Assembly (NCBI RefSeq): GCF_964340395.1
Contig: NC_135567.1
Span: forward strand, 17,300,306-17,310,305
Source of the DNA: Glandiceps talaboti
Lineage: Eukaryota > Hemichordata > Enteropneusta > Spengelidae
Length of the DNA stretch: 10,000 bases
Reading direction: 5' to 3'
Shown here one piece after another: positions 9,632 through 10,000 of the stretch (its first letter is position 1; each line of letters opens with the position of its first letter). The position numbers were made by a program, and so were the translations under genes. The notes beneath the pieces were generated by a model. That model was not told where the DNA came from. It saw nothing but the letters and a program-made list of their open reading frames with translations, and ran no database searches.

Positions 9632-10000
9632 ATTAAGGTCCTAGATGAGGTAAATATCAAGGAACACATACTTGAAGTGATGTGATTGGATGCAACAAAA
9701 TTTTGTTGCAGAACAGAAATTGGATAGACTGTTATCAGTTATGTATGGAGGTGATTAAAAGAGCGCCCTCAACGGAAATCTTTATAACTTCGACAATTGC
9801 AAATAAAAAAAATATTGATAAAGAAATTGAGGTTGTGATTACCACGGCACTAAAAGCCGCCCCTATATATAGACTATAGAGCCTGCCGTGATGACGCCTT
9901 CAACGAGGAGAGGAGACGATTATAAGCACATGTGAGCTGATGTTTCCATCATGTGTATGAGTGAGCAAGGAAACTCAAATATCATATCCACGCAGCCACA
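9632..10000. other. Intergenic DNA, no recognised gene
   Basis: A 65-codon open frame at 9682-9879 (+) has no motif I recognise and no supporting start or splice context. A TATA-like ctatatatag at 9863-9872 is symmetrical and unsupported. I cannot call a gene here; a first exon of a neighbour cannot be excluded. Confidence 0.5.
9691..9710. repeat. Perfect 20-bp palindrome
   Basis: TGCAACAAAATTTTGTTGCA is its own reverse complement over all 20 bases, with no loop. It could be a dimeric binding site, a transposon scar or chance. Confidence 0.8.

Noticed and set aside
9863-9872. TATA-like ctatatatag as a promoter
   Set aside because: A symmetrical AT motif without any neighbouring coding exon or initiator.
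9682-9879. 65-codon open frame after the repeat array
   Set aside because: No motif, no start or splice context, AT-rich; chance is the simplest explanation.

Overview
The window is animal nuclear DNA and holds most of one intron-rich housekeeping gene on the + strand. Thirteen consecutive exons (161 to 8964) join in a single continuous frame of 738 codons plus a TGA stop. The product is recognisable throughout as PWP2 (periodic tryptophan protein 2, yeast Utp1), a WD40 protein of the UTP-B module of the small-subunit processome. The gene enters from the left. By comparison with my memory of human PWP2 (about 919 residues), roughly the first 150 to 160 residues lie upstream. GT-AG introns of 234 to 799 bases, AT-rich DNA, abundant microsatellites, short inverted-repeat elements and a CR1/L2-like retrotransposon tail suggest a marine-type invertebrate (mollusc, amphioxus, hemichordate or similar). 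I cannot fix the phylum.

Layout: 1-160 is the end of an intron. Exons 1-6 (161-3385) encode WD40 repeats and a charged linker. Exons 7-10 (4031-6707) encode the second WD40 propeller. Exons 11-13 (7284-8964) encode the last blade and the Utp12-type helical C-terminus. Polyadenylation signals follow at 9003-9092, then a 98-base tandem array (9178-9631), then apparently non-genic DNA to the end. Intron 1 is a minor-spliceosome (U12-type) intron by both its donor and its branch site; the other eleven complete introns look U2-type.

Introns carry a 3' remnant of a non-LTR retrotransposon (intron 2), a small terminal-inverted-repeat element (intron 6), two copies of a 305-base element in opposite orientation (introns 8 and 11), and two copies of a long foldback element with TTAA ends (introns 9 and 10).

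The most unusual signal is that the 3' ends of several exons, with their splice donors, recur as direct repeats downstream ('exon-edge echoes'). There is one copy 437 bases downstream in intron 1, four ~63-70-base units including the exon in intron 3, about six ~95-base units in intron 4, and fainter ones in introns 5, 9 and 11. The last coding exon with stop codon and poly(A) signal is also tandemly duplicated. No new multi-gene system is present. The interest lies in this repeat architecture and in the duplicated minor-class donor.
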